A stretch of 64,000 nt of DNA, taken from positions 2,355,951-2,419,950 of the forward strand of contig PTFA01000029.1 in the NCBI GenBank assembly GCA_003342895.1. The letters run 5' to 3'. Below the pieces are notes generated by a model. That model ran no database searches, was not told where the DNA came from, and saw nothing but the letters and a program-made list of their open reading frames with translations. This document shows positions 1 through 10,600 of this stretch, one piece after another. The position numbers and the translations under genes are program-made. Position 1 is the first letter of the stretch; each line of letters opens with the position of its first letter. This DNA comes from Casuarius casuarius. Lineage: Eukaryota > Chordata > Aves > Casuariiformes > Casuariidae.

Positions 1-1850
1 AGATATAAGTCATTCAACTTTTAAACTGCTTTAATTTTCATCTGCAGAACGATGATTGTTTACTATCTAATGTATTTACATTCCAGTAATTTAACAAGTT
101 AAAAATAAAGATTTCTGGATTTTATTTTTAGTGTTGTCGTACCTACTAATAGAAGAACCAGACTTCGATATCGAAAAACATGTTCCTCTTCCCCCACTTA
201 AACTTTTCATTATGGCCAAAAATAATATAAAGATGAAAAATACAGCAAGATATCAAAATCATTTAGAAGACAAATTCTATTAGCATGGACTAGTAAGATT
301 TCATAAAGAATTTCTTGTTGCTGATGCTAACTACTGCCATCTTACACAGTTTTCCAAGATACCAACAGTAAATATGGTAACACATTGACCAAATTCCCTG
401 CGAATCCGCACTGGGACTGCTTCTCAAAACTGGTATCAACTTAATTGCAGGGGGACTTCAGGGAAGCCTAAAGACTGAGTCATTTAGCATCCTCTTCTGA
501 TTAATATTAATTTGCCATGCTATTGAATATGCTTTGCTTTTCTACATCCCAGATTCAGCTATTATTGGAAGCTTCCAAACAAGTCGTATTTCAGTAAAAC
601 ACCTAACCATTTTCACATTGGAACAAAGCAACTTTTTTAACATTACAGTGGTGTCTGCTTGCAATGCCCAAACTCTCAATACATCAATGTTTCTGTTATC
701 AAGCTGTATTACAAGGGGTTTCCCAGTTCAACCATAAAAACTCTGATTCAGTCCAAACATTCAAGTATATTTTGCTTTAAACCAAAAACCTTCTCCCTAA
801 GCACGGTAAATACAACACTTACATCTACGTTACTCCATACACACGGAACAGTGTATGGATTGCTGTCTATATACACTTTGAGTCAGATGGCTCATCTTAC
901 AACGGTGTATGTTGCCCTTTAATGTCTTTAGTCACAACTCTAACAACCAACGTAACCATTAATCCCAGCCTTCTATGCATGTCAGTAGCTATTTTAAATA
1001 TAGATTTTTACTAACTGTTTCAAATTATACTGTTTCTTTTGTTCAAGCTCAATACTGCCAATATGCATTCACATCATACACTTTAAAAAAAAAAAAAAAG
1101 GCCCCTCTTTCTGGTCTGTGAATATAAGTTCACATTAGCATATAATAATGCCACATGCATTCTATAGGATGAGCTCATAATGAAAAATATATGGTCCTAT
1201 TGAAGAAATAAAAATCACATAGAAAACAGCATACAAGATTCTGTTAGATCTCAACAGTCTAGAAGAGTCACTGACCTAAAGAGACTGCAAATTTCAAAAC
1301 CTATCATTGCAAGTTCCCAAATTTTCCCACTACAGAAACAGGAAAAGATAAAAAAAAATCCTACTATATGTTAGAGATCCATATAAAGATGCACATACAG
1401 TCCTTCGTGTCACACACAAGCTCGGATTGGCTGAAATGAGAGTACGCCTCTTAGCATTAATACAATTTCTCTTCTTTTTCTGCAAGTAATTCAGACCTCA
1501 GACACTTGAGGATGCAAATAATTCAAGACGTAAATGCCTTACCTTCCTATTTCACAAGCCACTGCAGTTCTCAGATTATGAGTCAGTCATAGGTTCATCT
1601 GCAGAGGAATGACTCAGTATAAACTTTTAAACATTCGTAATTTTTTCTAACCTACAACACAATTAGTTTAACATATTAAAGCACCGTGCAACAAACAGCA
1701 CAGAAAACTGAATGGCAGGGGAAAAAAAAAAAAAAAAGAAAAGAAAAAAAACACCTTTCTTTCTGCTCCCGCCAGACGGATGGGTTAACAGCAGAAGGCC
1801 ACAGCAGGCACACTTTATAAAAATATAACTCCTTCCGCACCGGCCAGGGG
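1..1850. other. AT-rich non-coding flank of the CpG island
   Basis: No open frame here has a recognisable domain. The sequence is AT-rich with A-tracts at about 1,083-1,099 and 1,723-1,750, and a small 9-bp-arm inverted repeat at 834-859. At 1,541 the minus strand reads GAAG then GTAAGG, a good splice-donor match, so a minus-strand first exon running left out of the CpG island is conceivable. That is inference only; no coding sequence supports it. Confidence 0.5.
1579..1616. promoter_or_regulatory. Pair of AP-1/NF-E2-like sites
   Basis: TGAGTCA occurs at 1,579-1,585 and TGACTCA at 1,610-1,616, 31 bp apart start to start (about three helical turns) and roughly 250 bp from the edge of the CpG island. 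Both are exact matches to the bZIP (Fos/Jun, Maf/NF-E2) heptamer. Function is inferred from the motif and its closeness to the island. Confidence 0.4.
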
Positions 1851-2496
1851 CAGCTCCGTAATAGCGGTGGAGGGTTTTCTGCGGGGGGAGCCAGGCGGCG
1901 TCCACATCGCACCGGAGCTGCCTCCTCCCCGAGCGGCCGCCCGCCGGCACAGGCGCATCCGCGGCGGCTACGAGGGTGCCGGAGCCGGAGCCGGTGCCGG
2001 AGCCGCCGCAGAGCGGCGAGGGAGGCGCGGAGTGGCGGGCGCCGCGCTCGGCAGCCAGGCGCGGCGGCTGCCGGCGGTGCCCCTTTAAAGGCCGTCGGCC
2101 CGCCCCCAGCCACTGCATATGGAGGGAGCCAGGAGCGGAGCGAGCCTTCTGCATTCAAACGACACATCAAACGCCCGCAAGCGCCGCGCCGCCCGCCCGC
2201 TCCCGCACGGCCCCGCGCCGCCAGGCCGGGCGCGCTCCGGCCTGCCGCGGGGGCTCCCCCGCCGCGCACCCCGAGGGGGGTGGAGGGACGCAGCAGGGGG
2301 CAGGAAGCAGAGGGGCACGAATAAATAAGTGAAAACGCGGCACCTGCAAGACCCTGGAGTACGAGGGCGTCCGGGCAGGCAGAGTCCACGCAGCCGCCGC
2401 CGCCGCCGAGGCTGAACTGCGCCCGGGCACCCGCCGCCGCCGAGGTCCCGGCAACAGGCTGCGGGCGAAGCGCGCTCGGCCCCTGCCTGGCGGCAG

Positions 2497-3296
2497 NNNN
2501 NNNNNNNNNNNNNNNNNNNNNNNNNNNNNNNNNNNNNNNNNNNNNNNNNNNNNNNNNNNNNNNNNNNNNNNNNNNNNNNNNNNNNNNNNNNNNNNNNNNN
2601 NNNNNNNNNNNNNNNNNNNNNNNNNNNNNNNNNNNNNNNNNNNNNNNNNNNNNNNNNNNNNNNNNNNNNNNNNNNNNNNNNNNNNNNNNNNNNNNNNNNN
2701 NNNNNNNNNNNNNNNNNNNNNNNNNNNNNNNNNNNNNNNNNNNNNNNNNNNNNNNNNNNNNNNNNNNNNNNNNNNNNNNNNNNNNNNNNNNNNNNNNNNN
2801 NNNNNNNNNNNNNNNNNNNNNNNNNNNNNNNNNNNNNNNNNNNNNNNNNNNNNNNNNNNNNNNNNNNNNNNNNNNNNNNNNNNNNNNNNNNNNNNNNNNN
2901 NNNNNNNNNNNNNNNNNNNNNNNNNNNNNNNNNNNNNNNNNNNNNNNNNNNNNNNNNNNNNNNNNNNNNNNNNNNNNNNNNNNNNNNNNNNNNNNNNNNN
3001 NNNNNNNNNNNNNNNNNNNNNNNNNNNNNNNNNNNNNNNNNNNNNNNNNNNNNNNNNNNNNNNNNNNNNNNNNNNNNNNNNNNNNNNNNNNNNNNNNNNN
3101 NNNNNNNNNNNNNNNNNNNNNNNNNNNNNNNNNNNNNNNNNNNNNNNNNNNNNNNNNNNNNNNNNNNNNNNNNNNNNNNNNNNNNNNNNNNNNNNNNNNN
3201 NNNNNNNNNNNNNNNNNNNNNNNNNNNNNNNNNNNNNNNNNNNNNNNNNNNNNNNNNNNNNNNNNNNNNNNNNNNNNNNNNNNNNNNNNNNNNNNN
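2497..3296. other. Assembly gap of 800 N
   Basis: The run of N is exactly 800 bases, which suggests an estimated or fixed gap size. It is bounded on the right by alternating CG/GC sequence (about 3,297-3,316) and a G-run-rich tract, both hard to sequence. It lies in the middle of the island, so a first exon, start codon or splice donor may be hidden inside it. Any open frame read through it is meaningless. Confidence 0.99.
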
Positions 3297-3336
3297 GGCG
3301 CGCGGCGCGCGCGCGGGCCGACCGTTGGGGCCCTGA

Positions 3337-3355
3337 GGGGAGGGGGAGGGGGAGG
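3337..3355 (+). other. Potential G-quadruplex tract
   Basis: Three runs of four to five G and one of two G, separated by single A residues, lie just right of the assembly gap, and another run of nine G follows near 3,372-3,380. The pattern fits the usual quadruplex-forming rule and may also explain the failed assembly next to it. Confidence 0.5.
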
Positions 3356-3369
3356 CGGCCGCGGGGTCG

Positions 3370-3696
3370 GTGGGGGGGGGAGAAGCCCGCGCGGCGGGGA
3401 GCCGTTCTCTCCCTGAGGGGGCGGCCCCGCGCCGGCAGGATCGCCTCAAGCGCCGCAGCCTTTATTTAAAAATGCCACCGGGGGAACAAAGAGGCGGGGA
3501 GTGCGGAGAAGATCGCGAAAGCGCCGCGGTGGCTCGCCCCGAGGAGGGCGATGGGCTCCGCAGCGCCTCGGCGCAGGGGGGCAGCGCCGAACCGCCGCCG
3601 AGCGCGGGGAGGCGGCCGGGAGCCCGAAACAGCGGGTATCGCCTCCCCCAAAGGCGCGGAGAGAGGCGAGACATGTCCGTCCTGACTTCGCCGCTC

Positions 3697-3734
<38 letters not shown>

Positions 3735-3819
3735 GGGGAGGCGAATGGCACCGAGCGCTGAGGGGAGGGAGGGATACGAGCACCAGTTAGCAGCCAGTCA
3801 CTGTGTGCAATCAGGCTAA
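3370..3819 (+). other. Open frame with poly-Ala run in CpG island, coding status doubtful
   Basis: A 149-codon plus-strand frame reads through the CAG repeat as an alanine run of about a dozen residues (GCA phase). A second in-frame ATG sits at 3,673 close before the repeat. The rest is Arg/Gly/Pro-rich as expected of GC-rich 5' UTR DNA, and I recognise no domain. The opposite strand reads the same repeat as poly-Leu, with equally little support. A 5' UTR or upstream open frame is the more likely explanation. Confidence 0.15.
3698..3733 (+). repeat. (CAG)12 trinucleotide repeat
   Basis: Twelve uninterrupted CAG units lie at the right edge of the CpG island, preceded by CTCG and followed by a G-run. 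CAG/CTG tracts in 5' UTRs or first exons of vertebrate developmental genes are common and length-polymorphic. Whether this one is transcribed, and on which strand, cannot be told here. Confidence 0.95.
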
Positions 3820-4130
3820 ATAAACGCCTGTATCAGGCTCCGGATCTATTGTATTATATCCTGATTAGGGCAGATATTTGACAGATGTCAGAGGTGTCTC
3901 TTTTACACGGGGAAGCATTATATAGCTTGTCATTTTGCTACAGTGCGACCGGGTTGATGTGAGAGGAAGCAGGAGAAGAGGCTCTGTCACATAAAAATTG
4001 CTAATGGATATCAGCAAGAGCCAGAGGCAAATACACAGTGCAGACCGGGCTAAATTAGAGGAACTGTGCGAAGGGGGCTTCAAAGCTCTGGGTGAAGTTA
4101 TGGGGGTGACGTGACAGGCAGCTGGAAGCT
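3790..4130. promoter_or_regulatory. Candidate promoter-proximal regulatory block
   Basis: Immediately right of the island lies AT-balanced sequence with clustered motifs: TAAATAAAC (forkhead-like) near 3,816, CTGATTAGG (homeodomain-like) near 3,861, and TGACAGATGTCA at 3,879-3,890, one base from the TGIF/MEIS TALE dimer consensus TGACAG(C/G)TGTCA. The mix of motifs and position suggests a cis-regulatory element. This is motif-based inference without a conservation test. Confidence 0.35.
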
Positions 4131-5580
4131 TCGGAGCTATAAGGACCGTTCAGAGCTGAACACGGAGAAATGTGTGGTGTTTGGCTAATTTCACTGGGAT
4201 GAGGTCACCATCCTTTTTCGACATTGTTTATCGAGGGATGACTAGGGAGGAACAGTTGGATGCGTGATCCTCAACGGACAAGCTTTACATCATAGTTACC
4301 ACTTACAGCATCTCCCAGAGTCCTGAAATCCGTCCTGACCCTGCTAGGTCTGTGTAACCTCTGTGTAACCTCCATACCAACCTGCCCAGGACAACTAAGC
4401 ATCCACACTTTTGGCTATGTCCTCAGCAGCCCCTAAAATGTGAAGCTTGGTTAGTACTCTTAATTCCCTCCTTGTGTGCTGTTTTTCTTCCTCATCCCAT
4501 TTCTCTGCTTTCCTTTTTAGCTCCTTGTCCATCCCTCTCTCTCTCCTCTGTCATTCCCTTTCCCACTCCCTCTCTCTCTCACTCCCCCTTCCCCTCTCCC
4601 TCCTTTTGCTGCTGTCAAAACAACTGCACCTTTTGAAAGGGCACGGTGAACCTGTGATCAGAAAGACAATCAAAGACCAGTGTCTTAAATGTTCCCATTA
4701 CTTGTTCAAGATTGCTTAGCTTTGGAATGGCTGATAAAATTGTGTACTGAACCTGCATTTCTCCAGCAGCGAGTCTGCGAATAAGTTTGCATCAGAGACA
4801 AACCTGCAATTTCCTTCTATACCACTCTTTCTGCTATGGTATATGTGTCCTCCTGTTTTGCCCTGAAAAAACACCCCACCAAAATTGGATTCCAGTGTGT
4901 GTAGCTCCAGCAACTATATGAATATATTCTTCCCCCAAAGAGTGTTAAAACAAACTCTTAATACTATCTGAAAGATGTCAAACAGAGGCTTTTCCACACT
5001 TAATGAAGTGTTGATCTAATGAAATAGCAAGTGCTTTAATTGTTCTTTTTTCATTTTCTATATCATGACTGAAACTTTTTAATGCATTCTAATACAATTA
5101 TTACAGTGAGATAGGTCACCAATGTCTAACTAGTTTGGAATTGCATATTATAAGCAAGTAATGTTTTCAATAAATCTCATAGTTTGCTGGACCAGTAACA
5201 TTGTCTATCAATGCAGTACTGCACATTACTATTATACAATACTGCACAGTACTGCTTAGGAGTAATGTTCAGAATATAGTCATTGGAGGTGTACCTATAT
5301 AGAACAATAAAAATAAGGGTAAAAACCATGTAGGAACTGTATTTTAGTAAAATGTTTCAAAGAAATAAAATAAGATTACATTACTTTTGAAAATTATGAG
5401 AGAGAATAATAATAAAAAAGACTCCACAGGGATAAGGGTGGTAATCCGTTACTAACTTGGATAGGGATAGCTGCCTCTAAAGACTACAGAGAAAAGGTGT
5501 AATAGTAAATAGCATGTGATTATGGGAAACTGTAATTTCTCAGATGCAGATTGGAAAATACCGCTGGTAAATGGTAGTGC
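4131..5580. other. Non-coding, including pyrimidine-rich low-complexity stretch
   Basis: Positions about 4,447-4,615 are strongly C/T-rich on the plus strand with CT dinucleotide runs. Positions 5,213-5,258 hold overlapping GCAGTACTGC-type inverted repeats. Otherwise this is AT-rich sequence with no supported gene. Confidence 0.6.
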
Positions 5581-5599
5581 TTAGATGTTCTTGAACATG

Positions 5600-6560
5600 A
5601 TAGAAAGTAGATTTCTCAAGCAATCAGAGAATTAGACCATGAAAGATGATGCTATTTTAGGCCTAGTATTAATAAGCAGCTAGGACCATGTAAAAGACCA
5701 TAGTATGGAGACTAATTTTGAATTGAGTGATCATGAACTGATTCGTTTCTGTTCAATTGTAAGAGGCACAAGTGTAGATCTTTGTCTAAACCTTGGGCTC
5801 ACAGAACAGCAACTGAGAGAAACTAAGGAAACTCATGAGCTTGATAGGACAGAGGAATTCAAGGATGATCTTTACCCAGAGATATTGGAAGAAACTGGCA
5901 AATAAAATTACAATTGCAGAAGCAAGGTTTTGTTCAAGGTTGGTAGTAATACCCTGCATCTAAAACACTCTATAGTGAAAGGAAAAAGGCAATGATACCA
6001 GGAATCTTAGGCCTACTCATCCGACCTTACTACTGTCTGAGTGTATTCCTTGATGAGAAAACGACTGTGAGCTGCCAGTGTGAATAGCTGTGGAAAAGAC
6101 TTATGCGAGTCTATGATGCATTAAGTGGGATATTTTTAGTAGAGATGGGAAAGTATTAGTACAGCTTTACACAGCAATGCTAAGGACCCTCATCTGGAAA
6201 ACTATGTACAATTCTGGTGACTTAGGATCAGAAAAGATTGACTCAGGTTGGAACAGGTGTAGAAGAGGAATACGGAGATGACAGGGGAATGAAGTGTCTG
6301 CCTTCTCAAAGGGGAGCTTAAAAGTCCTTGGCTTGCTTAGCTAGCAAAGTGAAGGCTGCAAAAAGGAGTGATGATTCATTATAAATACATGCAAAGGGTC
6401 AATAACAAGGAAGAAGAACTATTTAAATTAAAGAATGGTACTAGCACAAGGACATACAGTTATAAATTGGTCATGAGTTGCTTTAGACTGAAAAGCTTTC
6501 TAGTCATTCCAGGAGTGAACAAACAGGACACTAGGCAAAAGCAACCTAAATAATTTTAAA
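5600..6560 (+). mobile_element. Degenerate CR1-type LINE
   Basis: An open frame at 5,705-5,905 contains Ser-Asp-His followed by Glu-Leu-Ile at 5,726-5,743. This fits the SDH signature at the C-terminal end of the AP-endonuclease domain of non-LTR retrotransposon ORF2. From about 6,170 to 6,530 the plus strand resembles the 3' region of old CR1 elements: a stretch like 'CTATGTACAATTCTGGT', then 'AGCACAAGGACATACAG' and the 'TTTAGACTGAAAAG' tract that encode the final part of ORF2. The two parts are only about 300 bp apart, whereas reverse transcriptase should lie between them, so an internal deletion of more than 2 kb is inferred. Stops and frameshifts show it is long dead. L3-like CR1 relatives are an alternative. 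Confidence 0.6.
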
Positions 6561-9500
6561 TCAGAGCATGATATTTCAGTATATCCAGGGGATTTTGAAA
6601 GGAGACTGAAATGCTAACTCTTTGTATTGTACTTCTACCATTCCCAAGCTTGAGGGCTTCTTCTGGTCTTCTACCCCATCTGCATTTGGCTTCTGAGAGT
6701 TTTTTCAACTGCCTCTGAAGCACTGGAAATTAGTCAGAGACAGGATGTAGAAAGGACACTGATGACATTAAATTGTCAGGTGGTTTGTGGTGTATCTTGC
6801 TCACAGGCGCAGGGTTGAATTGATTGCCAGATTTGGGTCACGAAGAAATCTTTTCCCTCAGGTGAGACTGGCAGAGACCATTTTTGCCTTCCCTCTAGCA
6901 GCACCACCACCGATTTCTCAGAATCTTCTGGGAGACTTATTTGGCAAATGTCTTGTTGTAATGGTGCTGGTGTCATCTCCTGTTATATTCCTCTGTGATA
7001 CTGCCCTTGTGAGGTCTGGTCTTTTACTGCAGCTCTTAAGTTTATTATCTGATACTGAGAAATGTTTTGTGACCCTTGATGAATGGGAGCTGTAGAAAAG
7101 GTGTTCTGCGAGACCTCCTAAACAAAACATCCATTATGTAGTTGTTCACAGTTGTAGAGAGAGATCATTTCCAGTCCTATCTTCCTGGGAAAAAAAAGAT
7201 TATTTTTAATGCTGAAGGTAAAGAAGGGAGAGGGAGAGAGAGAGGGTAACATTGTTTCTTGTGTGAATTGCCTTACTGCAATTAACAGTCATTCAGCTGA
7301 ACTATTTAATTGGTAATGATACAGTACATCCTTATTAGCCATGCTGTTCCAGGTGCATTTTGGCACTGCTTCTGTACATAATGCTAACTCTAAGTGTTGT
7401 GGTTCATGTGCATTGTGCATGCCCACTCCACAGTTTCTACAGTATATTCTCAGAAAGTGGTTATGTTTTGGCCTTAATCAATACTTATTGTGTATTTGAG
7501 CAAGACTTAGTAGAACCCAGTTTCTGCATTTCTAGCACTGAGGAGTCTTCTTGACTTGCAATTTCCTTGTCTTGTGCTTTGGGTTGTACATGCTTATTAA
7601 CAGAATAATAAAATCATTAAATTTATATTCCTTTTTATTGCTGAAGCATAGCCCAAGAGAAATATCTTTCCTGTATCATGGGAATATGCATTCATTTATT
7701 GCATCCTGTAAATGATATAAAGATTCCCCTGGGTTTATTTCAACTGCTACTAAGCAATAATTTCTAATGTAATAGCCCTCTTGCTTAAAGAAAAAAATAA
7801 AAAAAGATTTCCCCTGCCCAGATGGAGTTTAAATTCCTAGAAAGCAATGGCTTTCTAAATGACAAGTATTTGAGATGACACATTCCCCAAGTTTTCTAGA
7901 AGTTAGTTATATATGCAGCTTTTAGGAGTATGCTAGGTGACATTTCTCCTTCCTTTCAAGCTAATTGTAATTCCTGAGTTATCTTACAGATCTCCTTCAC
8001 AATTGACAAGAAATGTTAGTATGGCATATCACAACTGTGTCTCAGTAATCTTCTCTTGTTGAGACTATTATAAAATATATGGGGATCCCCAGGCTCCCCT
8101 ACCATCAAGATTACCTCTGTGCTTGAGCCAAACTGACGTTGAAGTCAAATAAAATTTTTGAGTGGATTTGCAAAGAGGCCTGTAAAGTGGTTCACATGAA
8201 GTCTAAGCTGTACCTGGAAGCAGTGACAAGATAAAGATCCACAGGAAGTTATCTAGAGCACAGCGATGCTTCAGCTGTACCTCTTTCTCTCAGTATGTCT
8301 CCAGAATCAGAGGTGTGATGGCAAGAATGCAGAATCAGCAATACCAGTTCTCTGCCATCTGGAGATTTCCCTGTGACAGCTGAATCTGAACATAACTGGA
8401 AAAGGCATCTTAAATGCTGCTTTGTGCCTTTTAAGCAGCACAAAGCAGCCTTATCAGGAACAAGGATTTGGTCCAAAAGTTTTCCCCAGGCATAAGATGT
8501 CTGTTATTATACTAGTTTGTAACTAACAACTGCAGGGGTTCTATTAAATACCTGGCAAAGTAAAAGGCTGAAATGAATATAACAGCTGTATTGATTTATC
8601 CATATGCCCTCATTTTCTGGGTGATACATTCATCTCTGAAAATATCTTTAGGATCTGTTCTCCATCAAGAATCTCAGAATCTAATCATATAAAAGGAAAA
8701 AGCCTCACCTAATATTGGCAGAAAGACCAGATGAGTGTATTTTCAATGCTGAGAATTGTTCATTACTGTAGAAATTGTTATTGGCTCTTCACAGTAATCA
8801 ATAATAGCTGTTTCTTCAGGATGACGTAAGTATTTTTACTTTCACCATTTCTGCATGTAGTCATGGGAACAAAAAACGACCTGTGAGAATGAGGCTTAGG
8901 AACAATTCGAGCATTTGAGGTGACTGGAAGGTGGTCATCGAGTCCCTTCTCTTCCCTGGCTTCCAGCTTAGCTGTGTTTCTTACCTTCAGTACTTATAGG
9001 GGCATCCAAATAGATCTGTTTCCGGTTGAACTGAGTGTCATTCTTTTTCCTTATTACTGACACTGTTTTAGCAAGTTCTAAAGGGGAGATTCACAGTATT
9101 CTTAAAGATTGTGTAAGCCTCTGGATGTTCTTTTGTTACATGAAAACTATCTACAGAAGATCAGTTTTTGAATGCTGAAATCTTCTGTCCTGACTTTATG
9201 CCCAGCCGTACACAGACAGACCTAACAGGGAAGTTTGCAGTACCAAAATTGTTGCTGCAAAATGGAACCTCAATGATGGTTGTTACACAGCCATGCCACT
9301 GATTCCTGGAGAGAATCCAATCAGTAGCAATAATCATGTAAAGAACAGTTGTTCTAGAAACCTGGAGGAAAACAACTCTTCTCTTGTCAATACTGTTCCC
9401 TTGGGAGCTGTATCTTTTCACAGCGGAGCCCTGATTCTCTTATATTAAGTTGCATGGATCTTGCCCTGTATATTAGAGAGACATTATCATCCTATTGAAA

Positions 9501-10600
9501 GCTCTTCCACTCCCAATTTAGTTCTTATAGACATGATTTTTGGATTTTCTTCATTATGTTAACTATTCCTTGTCAGTCTTTGTTTAATATATTCAACCTT
9601 CTAGTGTATCTGCAAGTGTTGGATCTAAGACACATATCCACACCAATATGAAGGTATAATGTCCTTCTGTCTCTCTGGCTTTTAACATAAAGCATATAGT
9701 TCCTTGCTGGTCTGTCTCTTGATGCTGAACGATTTTTTTCAACAATTCTTGACAGTTTTCTTACCCTGTGTAATAGATGGTAATTCAGATTTACAGTTTC
9801 CTAGGTACCGTCCATTCTGCCTCATGATAATATGTGGAAAAATGTGGTAACTCTAGAGAAAAAATAATTACCCAGGTGTTTGTCCAAAGATATCTTTCAG
9901 CTGGATTCCACTTATCCACCTAAGTCTTAACAGAATTAGGAGACAGAAGAAGATTTGGCATTTTCACTGCCTGGTATCTTGGGTAATCTCTCCTTCACAC
10001 ATAACTTTTTTATCACAGGGTTTAGGATGGTCTCTGCCCTGTGCATGTGAAGAAAGTGACAAAGAGTGCTCCAAGCAGTCTCAGGGTAAGTGTGTCAGTC
10101 TTGTGTTATGAACAACTGATGAGCTTAGCACCCCCCACATATTACCTAGGTGGGATCCAAGAACAGGAATCTAGTTAAAATGTATCTTCAGGGAAGCTTG
10201 ATTATATTCAGATATTTTCCTTGCTTAGTTTCAGTATTCTCTATATCAAATACATTCAGTTTTCAAGTAAAAAAAAGAAAATAATCTGAATGCTCTCAGG
10301 ACAAACTCAGCCTAGCTGCTGAGAACCAAGTTTGCCACCTTCTCACCTCTCACCAACCATGATATATGTTCTGCAAGCCACATTACACCCTAATCAACAT
10401 TTGCATACTCTTTACTATCCCCATGATTACAGTATGAGCAGGTTATAAGCTACACAGTAATTAAGAAGAGCTAGAAAGAACCCAGCTCCAATGTTTAGCA
10501 TAAAGGAGTAATGAGTCAAGAGAGCATAGACTGGGGAGAAGAGCTGAGAAGCAAAAAAGCAGTTGGCTATCAGGATAAGGCTTCCAATGAACCCCAGAGC
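6561..10600. other. Non-coding stretch without supported genes
   Basis: Moderately AT-rich DNA. A GA-rich microsatellite lies at about 7,221-7,246 and a perfect hairpin at 8,416-8,449 (listed separately). Open frames are under about 100 codons, with no recognisable domains. Confidence 0.55.
8416..8449. repeat. Perfect 12-bp-arm inverted repeat (hairpin)
   Basis: GCTGCTTTGTGC at 8,416-8,427 is followed after a 10-nt loop by its exact reverse complement GCACAAAGCAGC at 8,438-8,449. A stem this long with so short a loop is rarely expected by chance in a window of this size. The flanks do not visibly extend the stem, so a microRNA precursor is possible but not favoured. Confidence 0.8.

Larger units (their letters stand above)
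1860..3770. promoter_or_regulatory. CpG island with assembly gap, probable gene promoter
   Basis: From about 1,860 the sequence changes abruptly from AT-rich to very GC-rich with dense CpG, and this continues on the far side of the gap to about 3,770. In vertebrates such islands mark promoters of housekeeping or developmental genes. TATA-like elements exist in both directions: TTTATAAAAATA near 1,815 and TATTTAAAAAT near 3,462, so I cannot assign a transcription direction. GC- and G-rich stretches resemble Sp/KLF sites. Open frames in the island on both strands are probably a by-product of low stop-codon frequency; none shows a known domain. The gene is not identified. Confidence 0.8.

Noticed and set aside
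834..859. Inverted repeat TCCATACAC/GTGTATGGA
   Set aside because: Nine-bp arms with an 8-nt loop are expected a few times by chance in this length.
2085..3449. 454-codon minus-strand open frame in the CpG island
   Set aside because: Most of its length is the 800-N gap; the remaining residues are Arg/Pro/Ala-rich and without domain.
3698..3733. MAB21L1-like single-exon gene, suggested by a 5' UTR CAG repeat
   Set aside because: The expected long intact coding frame of about 360 codons is absent downstream on either strand.
3446..3751. Minus-strand frame reading the triplet repeat as poly-Leu, resembling a signal peptide
   Set aside because: The leucines come only from the CTG repeat; no conserved sequence follows and the plus frame is equally open.
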